DNA of 64,000 nucleotides from Akebia trifoliata (Eukaryota > Streptophyta > Magnoliopsida > Ranunculales > Lardizabalaceae). The position numbers were made by a program, and so were the translations under genes. This document shows positions 35,580 through 47,600 of this stretch, piece after piece. The notes beneath the pieces are model-generated. The model had not been told where the DNA came from. It saw only the letters and a program-made list of their open reading frames with translations, and ran no database searches. Position 1 is the first letter of the stretch. Each line of letters begins with the position of its first letter. Where the stretch lies: positions 13,759,892 through 13,823,891 of the forward strand of contig CM030714.1 of assembly GCA_017979445.1 (NCBI GenBank), written 5' to 3'.

Positions 35580-35980
35580 GGGTCCCGTTCAGCACCCTAA
35601 GCTTTACCACACATTTTAACAAACGTGTTTTGTCTTACATGGGTTAGAAGTTTTGGAATGGGCTGATTTTTGGTGAGGATGATTTCTATGGTGAGGAGAT
35701 CATCCTCACCAAAAATCGATCATCCTCACCAAAAATCAGCTCATTCCAAAACTTCTAACCCAATCAAAAATGATTTACAAAAAATGGACGGTCCACGATT
35801 TTTCAACGTGTAAACATGGGGCTAAACATTTCAGAATGGGCTGATTTTTGGGGAGGATGATCTTCTAATCATAGAGATCATCCTCACCAAAAATCAGCCC
35901 ATTCCAAAACTTCTAACCCATGTAGGACAAAAAACGTTTGTTAAAGTGTGTGGTAAAACTTAGGGTGCTGAACATTTCCC
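35580..35980 (-). mobile_element. Palindromic MITE, type A, reverse, with 20-bp internal repeat
   Basis: It starts GGGTCCCGTTCAGCACCC and ends GCTGAACATTTCCC, so it is type A in reverse. Hairpin 1 carries a short direct duplication of CATCCTCACCAAAAATC. Confidence 0.88.
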
Positions 35981-35995
35981 TATATATAATATATA

Positions 35996-36841
35996 GGGAG
36001 GCGTTCGGATGCATTAGTTTTAACAGTAGTTTTAACAAAAGTTACCTGACCGTTGGATATTATTGAATCGGACGGCCGAGATTGTCGATTTCGTTTAACT
36101 TATAAGTTATGGGCTTTTTACAGCGCCCACCCTCATGTTTGGCGTTATTAGTGCCACCTCCCCGAGTGATTTACAACGACAGATCTCTTCTCTCTCGTCT
36201 GTTCTCTCTCGTTTGTTCTCCCTCGAACACACCTCTCTCTCGCTCTCTCTCTCTCTTGTTGAAACCCTCGAGCACGAACGGCTGCTATATACTCGCTCTC
36301 TCTCTCTCTCGCTCTTGCTGCAACTCCATCGACGAAGGAAACGGAGGATATGACAACGGAATATCCGGCTGAGGTACCGGAGGATATGACAACGGTGGTG
36401 GTTGGAGTTCAGTTCATAATAGCAGCTGTGATGGAGATTTTGAAGATCGATCAAGTTTTGAAATTATTGGAATTTTCTTGAGTGGTTGGAGATCTAGGAT
36501 TTCTACAGATCCATAGTTTCCTTTCAAGGTTTTAATGGAGGAAGTTGTTGGACTTAGTGCTTCTGTTGTTGGATTTGCAGCTGGACTGGTTGGGATTTCG
36601 ATTTCAAATGAATTGATTAAGATGAGGAAGAAGATGGACCTATTGATCGGGTTTTAATTGAAGCAGGGAGGTAGCACTAATTTATTCTATTTCAAGGGAT
36701 GGCGCTGTAAATAAGCGCATTCTTTATAACTTAAACCGTTCGGTTGAACTTTAAATCTTGTCCGTTCAATTACCTTATATCCAATGACTGAAAAGTGTTT
36801 GTTAAAATGGCTGACGAAACTGATGCCTCCGAACGGGACCC
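35996..36841. mobile_element. Larger TIR element, type H, carrying foreign sequence
   Basis: It runs from GGGAGGCGTTCGGATGCA to CGAACGGGACCC in a TA tract. The two ends are inverted repeats over about 170 bp, down to ATTAGTG(C/T)(C/T)ACCTCCC. The first and last bases resemble the palindromic MITEs, but the hairpin core is replaced by about 500 bp of other sequence with a CT-rich leader (36180-36320) and a 40-residue ORF (36535-36657). It looks like a Mutator-like element with captured DNA. Confidence 0.7.
36535..36657 (+). CDS. Small ORF in the type H element (40 aa), possible captured gene fragment
   Basis: MEEVVGLSASVVGFAAGLVG and then ISISNELIKMRKKMDLLIGF, ending at TAA. The first half is a hydrophobic, small-residue-rich helix and the second is charged, like a membrane anchor with a basic cytosolic tail. 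It follows a CT-rich leader and sits between the long inverted repeats. The family is not recognised. Whether it is expressed is unknown; it could be a fragment of a longer host protein. Confidence 0.35.
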   Translation: MEEVVGLSASVVGFAAGLVGISISNELIKMRKKMDLLIGF

Positions 36842-36851
36842 ATATATATAT

Positions 36852-37239
36852 GGGGACGGTTCAACAGCCCTAAAGTTTGCCAAGTTTGGTGCCAAGCATT
36901 TTTCAAAATATGGGTTAGAAGCTTTGGAATGAGCTGATTTTTTGTGAGGATGATCTCTATGATGAGGAGATCATCCTCACCAAAAATCAGCCCATTACAA
37001 AACTTCTAACCCCATCAAAAGTGATTTACAAAAATTGGACGGTCCACGATCCTTCAACTTGTAAACTAGGGTTAGAAGTTTCAAAATGAGCTGATGTTTT
37101 GTGAGGATGATCTCTTCACCGTAGAGATCATCCTCACAAAAAATCAGCTTATTCCAAAACTTATAACCCCATCAAAAGTGATTTACAAAAAATGTTTGGC
37201 ACAAAACTTGGCAAACTTTAGGATTGCTGAGCCGCTCCC
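36852..37239 (-). mobile_element. Palindromic MITE, type G
   Basis: The left end GGGGACGGTTCAACAGCC leads into AAAGTTTGCCAAGTTTGG, and the right end is its inverse ending GAGCCGCTCCC. The core is in reverse orientation. Confidence 0.85.
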
Positions 37240-37259
37240 TATATATATATATATATATA

Positions 37260-37628
37260 GGATTAGAATCCGTATACTCATAAAGCTACAACATGTTTTA
37301 TCTTATATGAGCAAAAATGTTTGGAATTAGCTGATTTTTTGTGAGGATGATCTCTATGGTGAGAAGACCATCCTTGCCAAAAATCAGCCCATCATGAAAC
37401 TTCAAACCCCATGTTTACAAGTTGAAAAATTTTAGACCGTCCAATTTTTGTAAATCACTTTTGATGGGGTTAGAAGTTTTGGAATGGAATGATTTTTTGC
37501 AATGATGATCCCCTCACCATAGAGATCATCCTCACAAAAAATTCAGCCCATTCCGAACCTTTTTAATCATATAAGACAAAAACGTTGTAACTTTATGAGT
37601 AGCTTTATGTGTCTACGGAACCCCACCC
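37260..37628 (+). mobile_element. Palindromic MITE, type E
   Basis: The left end is GGATTAGAATCCGTATAC; the right side has AACTTTATGAGTAGCTTTAT and ends in CCCACCC. It has both hairpins and the spacer CATGTTTACAAGTTG. It is a second member of the type at 34816. Confidence 0.85.
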
Positions 37629-38599
37629 ATATATATATTATTTATAAGTTATTAAAAAGAAAGTCCTTTCAAGAGGACAATACATCATCTATAAAAGTAT
37701 CAATAACATTTAATTACAAATTTTTCTGACAAATAAATGAGTGAACTTTTCTTCAAAAACTAAAATCCATTTTCTTACCAGTAATAAACTTATAGGAAAG
37801 ATAAGACATTTTAAAATAGAATACATAATTAATTTGAAAATATGAAGAAAAAAAATATGAAAGATCTATTAATTTTAAAGGTACAAAAACCTACAATCAT
37901 TTATAATATGACAAAATAGTAAAATAAATTGGTTTCAAGCACCAGTGGGTAACCGTTGGGTAGAACCAACAATTACTTTTCTTGTTCGATTTGGTTCATT
38001 TTAGATCAGACTTTAATCAGGTATTTAAATAAGGATACAGAACTGGAGTTTTTATTTTGATTTTGATTCGGATCCAATTAAATGGGGACCCATTGACTCC
38101 CATAGTGATTTATAATTGATTATTTATTAATTTCATTTATAAAATGTAATAATTACTAATATAAATTAAGGTTGGATTTCAAAAGCTGAGTTATAAATCA
38201 AAATTGGTCTGACCAATTTTTTGGCTTCTAAGTTTTATGGGAGTTTGGAAGTATAGAAAATGTCTCTAACATTTAAGTTAATGTCCGTAATTAATACCCG
38301 ATAAATGTTATTACTAAGGTTTCAAGCTAATTGTACAATTTTATATTTTTGACCTTCTTTTTCTTTTAGTAATTGATTGCCGTTTATAATCTTTTAATAA
38401 GATAGTAAAATGTTCTCCTTTCACAATTTAGAAGTGACAACATCACTAATGTAGCTATTCTACTCACAACCCCAATTAGGTACAATCAAGAAATTCTTAA
38501 ACAATATTATTACTTAATAATAAATATTTAATCTATTCTTAAAAATTAAAATTTCTTGTACTTGGAGGTTTCAAATGCATTTTATCAATATTTTCAATA
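37629..38599. other. Intergenic, no gene seen
   Basis: AT-rich with no coding exon, RNA gene or clear repeat recognised. Confidence 0.4.
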
Positions 38600-38840
38600 T
38601 TTCATTGCAATCATTATTAGATGGTTCCAGACCCGTAGGCCTGACTAACATGGGTGAGGCAACTAGCCTCTTAAAGCACCATCTCTCACCCAAATCCGTC
38701 GGGTACATGCAATACCCCACAAACCACACATACCAGGTGAGTAGGGATAAATCCATATGAGTAGCTAACAAAGGGGCTTGAACTCAAGGCCTCTCCCCTT
38801 TTGGAGGGATGCCTTAGCCATTATGCCAAAATGCTTGTTG
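38600..38840 (-). mobile_element. tRNA-derived SINE
   Basis: On the minus strand, an A-box-like TGGCATAATGG (38828-38818) and a B-box-like GAGTTCAAGCC (38785-38775) lie about 33 nt apart, as in a tRNA-type pol III promoter. The 3' part includes CCCATGTTAGTCAGGCC. An ORF of 60 codons on each strand here is incidental. The exact 3' end is uncertain. Confidence 0.7.
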
Positions 38841-38934
38841 GTTTATATATATAACACAGCTGTTGTTTTCCTCCAATGTTTATCCTCCATAGAGAGCAAT
38901 TATGATTCAATCTTGCATACATCTTGAGGAATAA

Positions 38935-39160
38935 TTTCCACTTTATTCTCCTTTCTCTAATCCCTTTGCAAGAGTACCCTTTCAATTTTATTGCATTTTT
39001 TCTTCTACCATTTTTTAATAATACCCCTCAAACTTTATTGTCTTACCCTTCTACCCATTTTTCAATAATACCCCTACAAATTTATTGTAATTTCACTTAT
39101 ACCCCTTAACCTCAAAGAGGATGACCATTCCGTAGGCACAAGAGACCCTCTAGTATATAT
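38935..39160. repeat. Repeat shared with 40830-40915
   Basis: Both segments contain AATACCCCTACAAATTTATT and GAGGATGACCATTCCGTAGG, and both stop at CTAGT, after which the sequences diverge. The class is unknown. Confidence 0.5.
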
Positions 39161-39163
39161 ATA

Positions 39164-39454
39164 GGACAAGATCACCATCCAACATATTTTGTAAACTACA
39201 ATTAGAAGTTTCGAAATGGGCTGATTTTTTATGAGGATAATCTTTATAATGAGAGGATCATCCTCATCAAAATTTCTAACTCCAATTTATAAGTTGAAAA
39301 ATCATCGAGCATTCATTTTTTTAAAACACTTTTGATGGGGTTTGAAGTTTTGGAATGGACTAATGAGAAGATCATCCTCACCAAAAATCGGCTTATTTCG
39401 AATCTTTTAACCCTAGTTTACAAAACATGTTGGATAAAAAATGTTGGATGGTGA
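39164..39454 (+). mobile_element. Palindromic MITE, type I
   Basis: The ends are ATCACCATCCAACAT and its inverse, with a divergent core (CGAAATGGGCTGATTTTTTA; TTATAAGTTGAAAAATC). It is flanked by TA/TATATA. Confidence 0.7.
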
Positions 39455-40314
39455 TATATATATATATATATATTTTGTGTGTGTGTGTGTGTGTAAGCAC
39501 AAAATCCAACGGTTGAAAATTATTATTGAGATACATATCATGGGAATATATTTCATAGAGATACACAAAAATCCAAACTATTGGATGTTGTCCTTACACG
39601 GGGGATCGTCTATTATTTCTTGAGTCATATTTCATGATTCAATCCGACCCATCACTTGTCTTCAAAGTTTCAGTGTAAAGTGCAATAATTATAACATACC
39701 CTCAAGATATTTACTAATGAGATAGATTTACATGGTTGGAATATGCATGTATAAACATAGTGAAAAAAATATGCAATTTTATGAATAAAAAAATAAAAAT
39801 CATGATTAAATCACAATTTTAATAGTTTCAGATTAAATCATGAAGTTTTTCAAAAATGTCTTTGATTTTTCAAAAACATAACTATTAATCATGTTTTAAT
39901 TGATGATTTTTTGAAAAAAAAATCATAGATTATCTTTGTTTTTAGCATTTTTAAGTATTAATTTTTATTTAATATATAAAATACATATTATTTTACATCT
40001 TTTATACTTAACCTAATTATTTTTTACTTTTTCATTTATCAGATGTTTTCCCGACTAAATCAAATTTTACCAACTTTTTTTTAAAGCTTCTCTTACCAAA
40101 TTATTCTTGAACCCTGACTTTGTCACTATGTGTATAAAGTTTGATCATTGGATTTTTCATTTACACGATTAAGACTATGTGCTTCTTCTTGAATATATTT
40201 TTCTTGATATAAGTACATATTTAGAGCTACATGTTCACATGACTTTTAAGAGATATTCATGGACAAAAGATCTTAAAATTATGGTGACAATACACATTTC
40301 AAAAATTTAGATTA
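39455..40314. other. Intergenic, no gene seen
   Basis: It starts with (TA)n and (TG)n tracts near 39456-39495 and continues AT-rich without a recognisable gene. Confidence 0.4.
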
Positions 40315-40484
40315 ATGCTGGATTGACCTTAGTAGGGGGACACACAAGGGACATCTTGACGTGGTGGTGTGTGCATGCCCGTGGATGGATTTTCTCTAAG
40401 ATACAAGTAAAATGCATCTACAGACATGCGCACACCACCAGTCAAGGTGTCCCCCGTGTGTCCCCACTGAGGTCACTCCAGCAT
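40315..40484. repeat. Foldback element, about 170 bp
   Basis: Arms of about 65 bp (left ATGCTGGATTGACCTTAGTA, right its inverse ending TCCAGCAT) are more GC-rich than their surroundings. The stem has small bulges. The target duplication is unclear. Confidence 0.75.
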
Positions 40485-41519
40485 GACTCAAATATTTATT
40501 ATTTTAAAGTAGTAAAATAACTAGGATGAAATGCATATTTCACAATATAAATATCATGAGTATTTACTGTATTTATTAATAACATTTAACCATTTAAGTA
40601 TTAAAATATTTATTAAAAATGTCTTTTTATTTATTTTGTAAATAGTTTGTGTACTTTTCAAGTAAATAAATAAGATGATCTCTCCTCCATGTTTTGGTCA
40701 CTCATCCCAAAAAAAATCTTGAAAGGGACTCCCATTCCAAATTTTGGGGGAACTGCCTCTTCCCTTGATCACGTGTTAAAATGAATATTTGACGTACTTT
40801 ATATTTTTAAATTCGTGAAAGAAGGATTAATACCCCTACAAATTTATTGTATTTCCTCTTTTACCCCTTATCCCATAGAGGATGACCATTCCGTAGGCAT
40901 GGGAAAACTCTAGTGCATACATGTAAGGTGATTGGTACGTGCGGCCCGTTGCTTTGTCAATGTTTGGATTTTGGAGTGACAACTTCTTAACATTTTCCCT
41001 GTCTTTTTCCCTTTTAGTCTCAGCAACTAGAAATTCTTTATCCTTCTCACATTCATCAATTCATTCTTCTCTTACAATCGAGGTGTGATGGGCCCCCATT
41101 CTGTCATCTTCATGTCCAACCCGTTGCTCTGTCAATGTTCCGTTGGCTACTTGCTATGTATTACGCTTTGTAACTGAAAACAATGCTTGGTTGCATGAAT
41201 TGGAACACGACATAATTCACACCATTATGTCTCATATATCAAATTATTCAGCTTATCCCTCAAATTTGATGGTGATAGGGTGATTAGGTTGTGCTCCATT
41301 AGATGACGGAAGATGGCTTTAGTGCGCTTCGTATCAAAGTTCAATTATTCCCTTGTTTTATAGACATTTCTGCACTTTGGCATACCTTCTGCCTTGGCCT
41401 CGACCTCAATAACCTTCTCATCCTCCTCTACCTTGGTACTCAAACTGTGTCATCTCCTCAATCACATGGATACATGCCTAACTCTATCCATAACATTGTT
41501 GGTGCTCGTTTATTACCTC
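40485..41519. other. Intergenic, mostly unassigned
   Basis: It contains the second copy (40830-40915) of the CTAGT-ending repeat. The segment 41300-41480 may be further decayed gag sequence on the minus strand, but I cannot establish homology. Confidence 0.3.
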
Positions 41520-41700
41520 TTGCAAGTTTGCCATTGACCTAGCTGCATTGATGATCAAGTTCTTTCGAAACTCAGGTAGCATACCTCCAACAAATGCACC
41601 CACCAAACTCTTCTTAGACACATAGTTAACTTGTAGATCGGTATATGAAATTTGTCAAAGTAGTTTGTTAGTGACTGGCCCATCTCTTACTGACATTGCC
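41520..41700 (-). pseudogene. Retrotransposon gag fragment
   Basis: On the minus strand one frame reads QISYTDLQVNYVSKKSLVGA, then FVGGMLPEFRKNLIINAARS, with an in-frame stop just upstream. The pattern VGAF(I/V)GGLLPE followed by a basic helix is typical of the gag domain of plant gypsy elements. No flanking pol was found. Confidence 0.6.
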
Positions 41701-42180
41701 AAAGATTATCAACCTTTACGAGCTTACGAGCTTACGAGAGGAGAATAAATGTGAATAGAACATATTGTAGAACTCGTTCCAGTTCCCCAAAAAAAATACT
41801 TATAAAGTAAGGGAAAAGAGTAAAATAAAGTTGCATCAGGTTGGTCTCATCCTTTTTGTAGTTCTCTTTCCAACAAAAACAAAGTGTCTTTCAAAAAGTA
41901 AAACACATTCCGAAATAAAAAATCTAAATGTTTTGTTTAAAAAAAATTAAAAAAAAAAAATTTTAATTTTTTTTTTTTGTTTCAATTGTATAAATGTATA
42001 TATATATATATATATATTGAAAAAAAAAATTTAAATAAAAATATTTATAAATTTTTTTAATGGAAATAGTTTCATGGAAAATACTTTGTTTCCATTAAAA
42101 AAATCACGAAATTTCAAATAAAAAAAAATATGTATATAATAATATTTTCAAAAAAATATTATTATAAAAAAATTGCTTGT

Positions 42181-42871
42181 TTGGTTTTGGTGCAGAATTA
42201 CAAGACGATGACATACCTAACCTAACTTAGGATCAAGGATGCATAGCCTTTAGTTGTGCTTCCGTCAACACATCCTTGAGAGAGCATTTGTAGGCAAAAA
42301 ATTTTAAACGAGCCTCATAGGATTTGGGTTTTCTTAGATAAAGCCCATGATCTAGCAAATTCAAGTGATCCGCATTAAGTATTGGGCCCATACACCTAAC
42401 AAACGGGTTAGCCCAAGGTTAAATTCAAAGCCCACTAAAATGGGTTGGATTAATAATCTAATACCATTTAAACTGATTATGTAAAAACCTGGTTAAACTG
42501 AGGGCATATTTGGAAATATCCTCTTATCCTAAGTCTATAAATACCAAAGCCTCCCTCATTTAGGGAGGATTTGGACCGCACTCTCTCAGAAGACATAAAC
42601 TCTCCCTCTAGAGAAGAAAAAACTCTCAATCCCTCTTTCGAAGACAAAACAAAGGTCATCAAGAGACATAGACTCCGATTAAAGAGAATATCAAGCCTAA
42701 AGCCATTCTTCAGAAGCTAAGAAATTCTTCTCAATCGAAAAAAGTAAAGTTCAGAGAGAAGAAAATCTATAAAAGTCTCTGCAAAAGATCAAGCACAAAC
42801 AAAGCCACTATCAAAACAACATTCTCAATCAATCACGTGCGAAGTCTGAAGAGAAGAAAGCTACACACATT
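42181..42871 (+). mobile_element. Probable older LTR (U3/R region)
   Basis: A clear TATA box TATAAATA (42536-42543) is followed by GGAGGATTTGGACCGCAC and a CT/GA-rich transcribed region. The layout resembles a retroelement LTR interrupted by solo LTR A at 42872. The borders are not defined. Confidence 0.35.
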
Positions 42872-44640
42872 TGAAAACATCCTCGATTTGTGAGTGCGGA
42901 TCCGCTTTTATTTTTTTAGGAGTCGCCACCTAATTTTACGGTCTAGGAACCGAAACATGACTTTAAAATAATAAGGAAAATCAAACCACGAAATGATTGT
43001 GGGTACGGGGATCAAGTTACGGGACTAGAAGGTATTAGGTACCAATCCCGTCCAACGAACGTCGATATCTACTTTTCACAAAAATTTTACATTGCAAAAA
43101 ACAGCCTAAAAAATAAAATAAAAGTTACTTTCCTTTACCTGAGTGATTACGACGATCGATTCCCTCAGAAACGGACGAATAACGTTCTTCGTGTGAATCT
43201 TCTCATTTTTATCTCTATTGCTAGATTTACTTCCGATCTTCGAGATGAGATTTTTTTCTCCCAGATCTGAAAATTTTACTAGCTTTCCGGAGTGTTTATA
43301 AGAGTTTCTAAGTATTTTTAGGTGAAAAATTAGAGCGGTTAGGTATGGACTAGGGGCTTCAAATTTAGGATTTTGAGGTGTATTGGGAGAGATTTTGACC
43401 TTGATTTTCTAGGATTTTTCTTGACTTACGAATTTAGGTGGTGGATGCTCATTTTTTAAAAGCTTTTTGATAAGATTAGGATTTGGATTAAGCTTCTTAG
43501 AGATAAAGTTTATCTTTAACTAATTTGTTAAGTTATTTTGATTAAAATAATATTTTAGATAAGTTTTATTTGAATTTTAAATTTTAAAATTTTTTGACTT
43601 ATATAGAATGAATTTTTTTTTTATTTTTAAAGAACCCCACAATAAAGGGTTCTTTATTAAATTATATTTTTAATTCTTTGGAACCCCCGGTGAAGGATTC
43701 TTTATTAAATATCATGTGAGCCCATGAAAGCGCCCTCGATCCGCGGGTTACTAATCTGTTTTTTGGTGTTTGGGAGTCGCCACCTAGTTTTACAATCTAG
43801 GAACCAGATCATGACTTAAAATCGAAAAAAAAAATACTAATCTACGAAAATAAAGGGTCTAGGGATCATGTTATGGGATCGAAACGTGTTAGGCACCAAT
43901 CTCGCCCGGCAAATGTCGATCTCTACTTTTTTCAAAAATTACATTGCTAAAAATGACCTAAATAATAAAATAAACAAAAAAACTAGTTTACTTGGGTGAT
44001 TGTGATGGTTGCTTTCCTCAAAACTGGCGGAGAGCGTTCCTACTTTTATCTTCGTTACTAGATTCGTTTCTGATCTTCGAGATGAAGTATTCTTCTCATA
44101 AATCAAAATATTTTTTGGATGTTTTAGGTGTTTTTTGAGGATTTCTGAGTGTTTTTTGAGTACAAAATAAGGTTTGGGTGTTAAGTACGGAGTTGAAGTT
44201 TTAAATTTAGGATTTTGAAAAAATTGGGGAGAGTTTTTGGCCTCTCTTTCCTAGGATTGTTCTTGACCTGCAAGTTTAGATTGTGGAGACTCCTATTTAT
44301 AGAGTTTTTTGAGAGTTTTTCAGTTTGACTAGGTTTTTTCAAGATAAGATTAAGTTGTTTAATTAAAGTTTAGTTAGGGTTTTGAATCTTATGTACAATG
44401 AAAGAGTATTTTTTAGTTTTTGAAAAATCCCTTAATTATATTTTTAATTCTTTGGGACCCTAGATGGAGGGGTCTTTTATAAATATCATTTAAGCCCCAC
44501 TTAAAAGTTGGCCCGTGGCTTAATTAATTGATTTTATTTTTTTATTTTTTTATTTGATTTATTAATATTTCACTTTACGTTAATTAATATTTTAATTATT
44601 AATTTCAAATTTTTAAATTTTTAGGGTTGGAAAATTATCG

Positions 44641-47600
44641 TGTAACACCCCGTATTTTTAACTCGTATCTCGAGGAAATCAAATAGTATTTATTTGAAGA
44701 ATATTTTAGAAAGGAAACTTAGAGTCAAGTACCCGGATTATGCTATGTTCGTTTTTATTGAAGATCGACTTCGCCATTAGTTTTCAAAACGATCGAAATA
44801 TATACCTTAGCCTATAAGCAAGTTTGAAATCAAGTTCGGGTGAAAAAGTTAACAAATCCTCGAATTTCGCATCGAGTGGGACCCATACAGAAAAATTTTC
44901 GTTAGAGGGAAAATCAGGAAAATTCAACATTTCCATTAGATTCGTAGCGAAAAATTATTCAAAATGGAATACTCGTTTGTCATTTTTCGAGTCCGGATAG
45001 TTAAGTTACGGTCGAAACTAGAAATAATAAGGAAATTACAAGTATGCCCTCGCCCTTGTTATAAAAGAAAATTTATTTTATTTTAAATCACTTTCTTTCT
45101 TCTCCAAAGCATCCAAAGCATCCAAAGCTCAGATTTTCCCAAAAACCTAGGGTTCTCCTCTCTTCTCCTCAAGATCCGTTAAGAATGAATGACCGTTGAA
45201 CTTCGACGAAGAAGACAAAGTTGTCGGCTACAACGATAGCTACAACCTCACCCTCCTTGTTAACCCATTCTCATTTGTTTTTCCCATCCTCCATCAAAAC
45301 CTAGCCGTGTGATTCGAGTGAATCCTAACACATCCTCATCGAGGGTTCCATCGAGTAAGAGTTAGGCCCCCATTCATTATAGAAGCAAAGGAGTGCCGTC
45401 GTCAAAGGGGATTGCAAACCCTAGCTCACTTTGCATCAAACTCAACTCAACACCAACTCCTTCACCACCAACTTTGATCCTTATACGAGTTCATTGCTTT
45501 CGGCGTCCACAAACAAGTAGGGGACTTTCAATTCCTATTGGTAACTTTAGATTTCTCAATGTGCATTTAGGGTTTTGAAACAAAACTTATTGTTTGCATT
45601 TAAATCGTAGAAATTGGTGTTTGATTTCAAATTCATGGTAGAAGTAGGTGTTTTGTTTATATTTTATCGAATTTTGATAACAAAATCGTGGGTGGGTTGA
45701 ATGATTCGAATAACGGAAGAAGAATCCGAAACATGGATCAAAAACTCGAAGGTTCGAGTAAGGTTCAGGCTGTAGGTGGGAAAGGTCGGTGCCACCGGCA
45801 CCTACCGAAGGCATTCTGTCGGTTCCACCGACAGAATGTTGCTTCTGCCACCGACGAAATTAAGAAACCGTCGAAAACTTTGTTCTGTCGGCAGGACCGT
45901 CGGTCCCACCGACACCTGCCGATGTGTATTTTGTCGGTTCCACCGACAGAATATTGATTCTGCCACCGACAGCCACCGATAGACACAGTTTTGATCAGAA
46001 CAGTGTTCTGACTCTTGGCTTGACCTCCTCACACCTTATACACTATTTGTCACCCTTTATTTCATTAAAAACATTTAAGTAAATGTCACCCTTTATTCCA
46101 TTTACTTTAAGTTCTTTAATGAAATTAAGGTTTTACCCCCCATTTCGGAACAATGGGAATGGTTTTAAGATCCAAATCTCAAAGGATCAAAATCCGAATT
46201 TTGGTTTAAAGAACAAAACGTAATTTTCGACGTTTTCGGCAAGTTTTCAAAATGAAATAACTTTCGCGTTTCTTTGAATTAGATTACAAAAACTATATAG
46301 TGTCGAATCTCATGATCGAGACTTTCATTTCGAAAAACCCGTTTTCAATTTCGAAAACTTTGAAAAATTGAGTTTCTGACACTTAGCCAAATTTTCACCA
46401 GTTTTCTTTATTTTTTTAACAGCCTTGGTCCCGAGCATCACTGGGACTTTATTTTTATAAACTTTGATGGTTTTTAATGGAAAGACCAAAAGAATGACTT
46501 TGAAATATTGAAAATGGATGGTCGATGTGAAAAGATGAAAAGTGAGAATGTCGAGAGAATGGGAAAAGAGAATGAACGGTAAAATGTCAGAATCACACCC
46601 GAGGGGTGATGTCTACATTTTACATTGTATGTTGTGTGTAGGTTGGTGAAAGGATATCCAGGTTATTAATGAAAGGGTTGCATGTTTATTTCTGATTATG
46701 TTAGCGCGTGCGCTGAGTACTGTTGTTTATTTTAGGCCGGGTGGCCACAGTTGCATGGTAGGAACTGGATATCCATTCTCAATCCTGTTCTGTTAATTTC
46801 TCTTTTGTTTTAAATGAAAAACTATATATATGCGTAACTATTTTGTGAGTTGTTAAAGGGTTTGTGAATGCCTGAAGGGATAGTGTATCACATCATCCGG
46901 AGGGGTGCACTATCCTGGGATGTACGGTAGGGACCACCAAACTCATACGTGGTATGGGACGCGTATGAGAGTGGAGTCACAACTGGAATCCGGGTTCATT
47001 CCTTACTTATCTTTACCAGTGAACGTGTATTGTAAATGTGGTCGTATACGAGTGGAGTGTCATTTGGGAATCACATGCACGCCTGATAGGCATAGACGAA
47101 GATGATTGGTCAGTGATCACTAACAATCTAGTAGTAGTCGAACGTTCTGACACATCGAAAAGAGACCCATTGCTTACGGTCACGTCAAACGACCAGCCTG
47201 AGCCGGATAAATGGTCACCCATGTGGTAAGTGCAGCGACCGGCCACAAAAATCAGGAATTAAAAATCAGATTTATGTTGTAACATCATGTCCCGACTGGG
47301 AGCGATCCAGTCGTGAATCCCAACGCTCAAATTCCATTACTCCACCACTTGTATTATGTATCTGCTATTATACTTCGAACTATAAACTGAAAAGCATGTT
47401 TATCATGTTAATGTTGTTAACTGTATTTGCATAAAATGGAATTTGTATAATGAGTATGGATGATTGATGCTATGTGTTACTCTTAAATTGTTTAGTTGCT
47501 CATCCCTGGCTATATGTACCAGTTAAATCGTAGTTTCCATTATAAAACTTGCATGTTTTGAAATAACGCAGTATGATTATTCGATCACGTTAGGTGAGGT

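Noticed and set aside
36107..36454. 115-residue minus-strand ORF with repeated Arg-Glu
   Set aside because: It is the antisense of the CT-rich leader in the type H element.
38571..38771. ORFs on both strands, and a possible tRNA gene
   Set aside because: The A and B boxes belong to a SINE; no complete cloverleaf or acceptor stem can be formed, and the ORFs are incidental.
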